A stretch of 64,000 nt of DNA from SZUA-430 sp040381215 (GTDB lineage Bacteria; Pseudomonadota; Alphaproteobacteria; Micropepsales; Micropepsaceae), in assembly GCA_040381215.1 (NCBI GenBank), contig JBEIHO010000011.1:1-64000 (forward strand). The letters run 5' to 3'. Made by a program: the position numbers and the translations under genes. The notes beneath the pieces are model-generated. The model saw nothing but the letters and a program-made list of their open reading frames with translations. It had not been told where the DNA came from and ran no database searches. Each line of letters starts with the position of its first letter. Position 1 is the first letter of the stretch. Shown in pieces: positions 60,644 through 64,000 of this stretch.

Positions 60644-62173
60644 ATGTCCACTGATACAACAGACGCTCCGTCCAAGCCGCCAGCGAAGGGCTTCTCGCTG
60701 CGCTCACGCCTGCTTGGCATTCCTGCCGATGCCAAGGCTGCGGCGGATGAACCCGTGGACACCAGCGCGGAAGCTCCTGTCGTTCCGGATGCCGCCCCCA
60801 GCGAGCCGCTCGCCGATGCCGAAGCTGCCGACGTGACCGCCGCCGCGGCAACGCCCGCGCCGACCGATGACACCGAAGAAGCCGATGAGCCGCCGCGTGT
60901 CGGCGTCGCCGTGGGTCCCAAGCGTTCGCTGCTTTCCTCGGCGTTCGGACTGGATGATGCGGGCGCCAAGGCCGAGACGACGCGCCTTGCCGAGGCCCTT
61001 GTCGGCGAGACGGCCGCCGAGGCGCCTGCTGCTTCCGACGCTTGTGCGCCGGGCCCCCTGCCCTCGCCCATCGAGGTCGAGGCTGCGACCGCCGAGCCCG
61101 TGCCCTTCGTCCGCTTCAAGGGCGTGACCAAGACCTATGACGGCGCCAACCTCGTCGTGAAGCAACTTGATCTCGACATCGCGCGTGGCGAGTTCCTGAC
61201 GCTGCTTGGTCCCTCGGGATCCGGCAAGACCACAACCCTGATGATGCTGGCGGGCTTCGAGCAGCCGACATCCGGGGACATCATGCTGAATGGCACGACG
61301 CTGAACGAATTGCCGCCGCACAAGCGCGGCCTCGGCTTCGTGTTCCAGAACTATGCCTTGTTCCCGCACATGAGCGTGCAGGAGAACGTGGCCTTCCCGC
61401 TGGAAGTCCGGCGCATCAAGGGCAGCGAAGTGCGAGAACGGGTCGCCCGGGCGCTGGCGATGGTTGAACTCACGGGCTTCGAGAAGCGCAAGCCGGGCCA
61501 GCTCTCGGGTGGCCAGCAGCAGCGCGTGGCCATGGCCCGGTCGCTGGTGTTCGATCCGGAACTCGTTTTGATGGACGAGCCGCTCGGCGCGCTCGACAAG
61601 CACCTGCGCGAGCAGATGCAGTACGAGCTGAAGCGCCTGCATCGCGAGCTGGGCGTGACGATGGTCTATGTGACGCATGACCAGAGCGAGGCCCTGACGC
61701 TTTCGGATCGCATCGCGGTCTTCCACGACGGCGTGATCCAGCAGCTGGATACGCCAGCGCGCATCTATCAGGAACCGGCCAATGCGTTCGTCGCCGGTTT
61801 CATCGGCGAGAACAACGCGCTGCCGGGCAAGGTCGTGTCGATCCGGGGCGATGAGTGCGTCGTCGAGCTGATCGGTGGCGCGCGCGTGCGGGCGCTGAAC
61901 GGCAATTGCACCACGATTGACCAGACGGGCGTCGTATGCGTCCGGCCCGAGCACCTGTCGATCTCGGCGGAGACGGCGCCCGGCGGCAATCATGTGGCGG
62001 CGCTCGTCGAGGACTACATCTTCCACGGCGACCATGTCCGCGTGAAACTGTCAGCGCCGGGGATGGGCGAGATCTATGTGAAGGCCCCTGCGCACATGGG
62101 CGGTCTTCCGGCGAAGGGCGTCGCTGTCACGCTGTGCTGGGAGCCTGCGTCCGCGCGCGCCTTCTCGTCCTGA
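60644..62173 (+). CDS. potA: spermidine/putrescine-type ABC transporter ATP-binding protein with long N-terminal extension
   Basis: 509 residues, against roughly 360-380 for PotA. The first 152 residues are Ala/Pro/Glu/Asp-rich and probably disordered, with two short basic-hydrophobic stretches, RSRLLGIPADAKA near 20-32 and KRSLLSSAFGLDDAGAKA near 93-110, that resemble each other. The ABC domain follows: Walker A GPSGSGKTT near 187, signature LSGGQQQR near 287, Walker B LVLMDEPLGALD near 305, and a TOBE-type C-terminal domain. It energises the importer with 62221-63423 and 63473-end. Confidence 0.88.
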   Translation: MSTDTTDAPSKPPAKGFSLRSRLLGIPADAKAAADEPVDTSAEAPVVPDAAPSEPLADAEAADVTAAAATPAPTDDTEEADEPPRVGVAVGPKRSLLSSAFGLDDAGAKAETTRLAEALVGETAAEAPAASDACAPGPLPSPIEVEAATAEPVPFVRFKGVTKTYDGANLVVKQLDLDIARGEFLTLLGPSGSGKTTTLMMLAGFEQPTSGDIMLNGTTLNELPPHKRGLGFVFQNYALFPHMSVQENVAFPLEVRRIKGSEVRERVARALAMVELTGFEKRKPGQLSGGQQQRVAMARSLVFDPELVLMDEPLGALDKHLREQMQYELKRLHRELGVTMVYVTHDQSEALTLSDRIAVFHDGVIQQLDTPARIYQEPANAFVAGFIGENNALPGKVVSIRGDECVVELIGGARVRALNGNCTTIDQTGVVCVRPEHLSISAETAPGGNHVAALVEDYIFHGDHVRVKLSAPGMGEIYVKAPAHMGGLPAKGVAVTLCWEPASARAFSS

Positions 62174-62220
62174 TGACTTCCAACAAGACCAACACCAACA
62201 CCAACAGCTGAGGAAAACCC

Positions 62221-63423
62221 ATGGGCCGGACAACCACGATCATCATCGCTGCTGCCGCCGCCGTCGTCATCCTTGCGGGCGTGCTTCTGTTCATGCTGGG
62301 ACGCGGCGGTGAAAAGGCCGTGGACCAGCTCGATGCCGAGCTGAGCGACATGCAGCTTCCTGGCGCGGACGGAGCCAGCGCGCCGGCCGGCGCTGCGGGC
62401 GGCGGCGAACCGCTCGTCGTCGTGTCCTGGGGTGGCGCCTACACCAAGAGCCAGGTCGAGGCCTATCACAAGCCCTTCGAAGCCAAGACCGGCCAGAAGA
62501 TCAATTCGGTCGACTACAATGGCGGCATTGCCGAGATCAAGGCCCAGGTCGAGGCCGGTAACGTGACGTGGGACGTGGTCGACATGGAGATCGCCGACGC
62601 GCAGCGCGCCTGCGACGAAGGCCTGCTCGAGAAGATTGACGCCGGCACGCTGCCGGCTGCGCCTGATGGGACGCCTGCGATCCAGGATTTCGTCGCCAAT
62701 GGCGTCACGCCCTGTGCGGTGACGACGATCCTGTTCAGCCACATCGTCGCCTTCGACAAGTCCAAGTTCGAAGCCAAGGTGCCGTCGCAGCTTGCCGATT
62801 TCTTCGATGTGAAAAACTTCCCCGGCAAGCGCGGCATGCGCAAGACAAGCCCGAAGATCAACCTTGAACTTGCGTTGCGTGCCGATGGTGTGCCGGGAGA
62901 CCAGGTCTATGAGGTGCTGGGCACCAAGGCTGGCGTCGATCGCGCGTTCCGCAAGCTCGATACGATCAAGGACCACGTGATCTGGTGGGAAGCCGGCGCG
63001 CAGCCGCCGCAGCTGCTTGCTGATGGCGAAGTCACCATGACGACGGCCTATAACGGGCGCATCTTCGATGCGATGGTCATGGAGAACAAGCCGTTCGAGA
63101 TCATCTGGGACGGGCAGCTGCTCGAGCTGGACGTGCTTGGCATCGTGAAGGGAACCAAGCGCCTCGAGCAGGCCCGGCAGTTCGTGGCGTTCGCAACCGA
63201 CACGCAACGTCTGGCCGACCAGGCAAAGTGGATCGCGTATGGACCTGCGCGGAAATCGTCGCTGTCCCTGGTTGGCAAGCATGCCGACAAGGGCATCGAG
63301 ATGCTGCCGCACATGCCCAATGCGCCGGCGAACGCGAAGAACGCGATCCAGATCGACTTCCTGTGGTGGGCCGACCACCAGGAGGAACTGAACCAGCGCT
63401 GGGCGGCGTGGCTGGCGAAATAG
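62221..63423 (+). CDS. potD: polyamine-type ABC transporter substrate-binding protein
   Basis: 400 residues. A hydrophobic segment at about 6-27 without a lipobox or clear cleavage site suggests a membrane-anchored form. A Gly/Ala/Asp-rich linker leads to the binding domain from about residue 65 (VVVSWGGAYTKSQVEA). TWDVVDMEIADAQRACDEGLLEKID near 120, GVTPCAVTTILFSH near 160, FPGKRGMRKTSPKINLELAL near 200 and TTAYNGRIFDA near 275 mark the spermidine/putrescine-binding family. It starts 47 bases after potA. Confidence 0.88.
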   Translation: MGRTTTIIIAAAAAVVILAGVLLFMLGRGGEKAVDQLDAELSDMQLPGADGASAPAGAAGGGEPLVVVSWGGAYTKSQVEAYHKPFEAKTGQKINSVDYNGGIAEIKAQVEAGNVTWDVVDMEIADAQRACDEGLLEKIDAGTLPAAPDGTPAIQDFVANGVTPCAVTTILFSHIVAFDKSKFEAKVPSQLADFFDVKNFPGKRGMRKTSPKINLELALRADGVPGDQVYEVLGTKAGVDRAFRKLDTIKDHVIWWEAGAQPPQLLADGEVTMTTAYNGRIFDAMVMENKPFEIIWDGQLLELDVLGIVKGTKRLEQARQFVAFATDTQRLADQAKWIAYGPARKSSLSLVGKHADKGIEMLPHMPNAPANAKNAIQIDFLWWADHQEELNQRWAAWLAK

Positions 63424-63472
63424 GATTGCAGGCTGACGCGGGGGGCGTGCTGACGTGAATGCAACGGGGCAG

Positions 63473-64000
63473 ATGAGCCTGGCAGAGCAATACCGGCGTT
63501 CCGGACAGCGCGCGCGCCGGACGACGTTCATGCTCGTGCTGCCCCTGCTTGCGTTCCTCGTGGTCTCGTTCGTGCTTCCCATCGGCTCGATGCTGATGCG
63601 CAGCGTCGATGACAGCACGGTGTCGGAGATCCTGCCGCGCACGGCGGCGGCGCTGCGCTCGTGGGATGGCAAGGGGCGACCGCCTTTCAGCGCCTACACC
63701 GCGCTGGCCGACGACCTGTCGCGTGCAAACCGCACGGGACAGATCGGCAAGGTTGCCACGCGCATGAATTTCGAGCGGGCCGGCATGCGCTCGCTGCTGA
63801 TCAAGACGGCGCGCGAGGCCCGCGGCTTCGTTCCGCCCTATGCGCAGGCCTTCAACCAGGTTGACCTGCAATGGAGCGACCCGGAGGTCTGGGGCGCGCT
63901 TCGCCATGCCAGTGCCATTGCGACGTCGGGCTACTATGTCTCGGCCCTCGACCAGACGCGCCGGGCGGACGGCACCTGGGTTCCCAGGCCCGAAGAAGAG
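63473..64000 (+). CDS. potB: ABC transporter permease, 5' part (cut by window edge)
   Basis: 176 residues are visible; the frame stays open to the window end. ATG 63473 is used, with GTG 63455 as an alternative. The first membrane segment is MLVLPLLAFLVVSFVLPIGSMLMRS (about residues 20-44, in two halves around VVS). A long hydrophilic periplasmic loop follows (over 130 residues, EILPRTAAAL ... NQVDLQWSDPEVWGALR), as found in some PotB-like permeases of alphaproteobacteria. Its position after potA and potD makes it the first permease of the importer. Confidence 0.8.
   Translation, partial: MSLAEQYRRSGQRARRTTFMLVLPLLAFLVVSFVLPIGSMLMRSVDDSTVSEILPRTAAALRSWDGKGRPPFSAYTALADDLSRANRTGQIGKVATRMNFERAGMRSLLIKTAREARGFVPPYAQAFNQVDLQWSDPEVWGALRHASAIATSGYYVSALDQTRRADGTWVPRPEEE

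Overview
The window is a GC-rich stretch of an alphaproteobacterial chromosome, densely packed with genes on both strands. The lineage call rests on gene content: DUF4170, DUF2093, a DUF3035/BamF lipoprotein, a TipF-like degenerate EAL protein, the plant/alphaproteobacterial type of glutamate-cysteine ligase, and the HAD(TIGR01459)-maoC-ribF ... ileS-lspA-bamF neighbourhood. The lipid A/Kdo genes show a Gram-negative envelope. The genus cannot be fixed from the sequence alone. I saw no prophage, CRISPR array, rRNA or tRNA gene.

Layout. 0-4.3 kb: two paralogous outer-membrane-type barrel proteins in one minus-strand unit, a GMC oxidoreductase and a DUF1993 protein. 4.4-7.8 kb: two unrecognised proteins, an SDR and an orphan BrnA-type antitoxin. 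7.8-13.1 kb: gshA and rsmE, then a plus-strand run of ubiA, a desaturase, a MAPEG protein and a methyltransferase with stop/start overlaps. 13.1-13.5 kb: a gene-free gap holding a probable structured RNA (6S-like). 13.5-16.7 kb: ogt, pmbA/tldE, a cysQ-type phosphatase and a DUF4170 protein. 16.8-22.6 kb: the envelope cluster, with an MsbA-like exporter, a DUF374 acyltransferase, waaA, lpxK and lpxL. 22.5-26.4 kb: an M23 peptidase, DUF2093 and xseA, divergent from purD.

26.5-33.0 kb: a probable lipid/hydroxy-acid catabolic island. It has two LvaA/ACAD10-type kinases flanking a secreted amidohydrolase, a soluble PAS histidine kinase, and an ACAD10/11-type acyl-CoA dehydrogenase. 33.0-34.9 kb: tadA, rluB and rsmD. 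34.9-37.2 kb: a large multicopper oxidase with an inverted repeat in its upstream region. 37.4-44.6 kb: ileS-lspA-bamF-pgi-mutL, one tightly overlapped minus-strand operon. 44.9-47.5 kb: a plus-strand block (dienelactone hydrolase and an ABC-2 exporter pair) that interrupts the usual ribF-ileS neighbourhood. 47.6-50 kb: ribF, maoC and a HAD protein. 50-57.8 kb: TipF-like protein, glutathione peroxidase, amidase, a small exported protein, an OmpA lipoprotein, an SDR, a Crp/Fnr regulator and a degenerate beta-lactamase-fold protein. 57.8-64 kb: alanine dehydrogenase and an omega-aminotransferase, then a polyamine-type ABC operon cut by the window edge.

The most unusual structure is a family of four long inverted-repeat elements at about 45.7, 47.5, 52.0 and 54.0 kb. 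They share a roughly 20-26 base arm (core GGTGACAGTGCACT) but have unrelated centres. They sit at gene 3' ends, supply the stop codons of two genes, and in two places are nested or tandem. They resemble REP/REPIN-type elements mobilised in trans; no transposase is present in the window.
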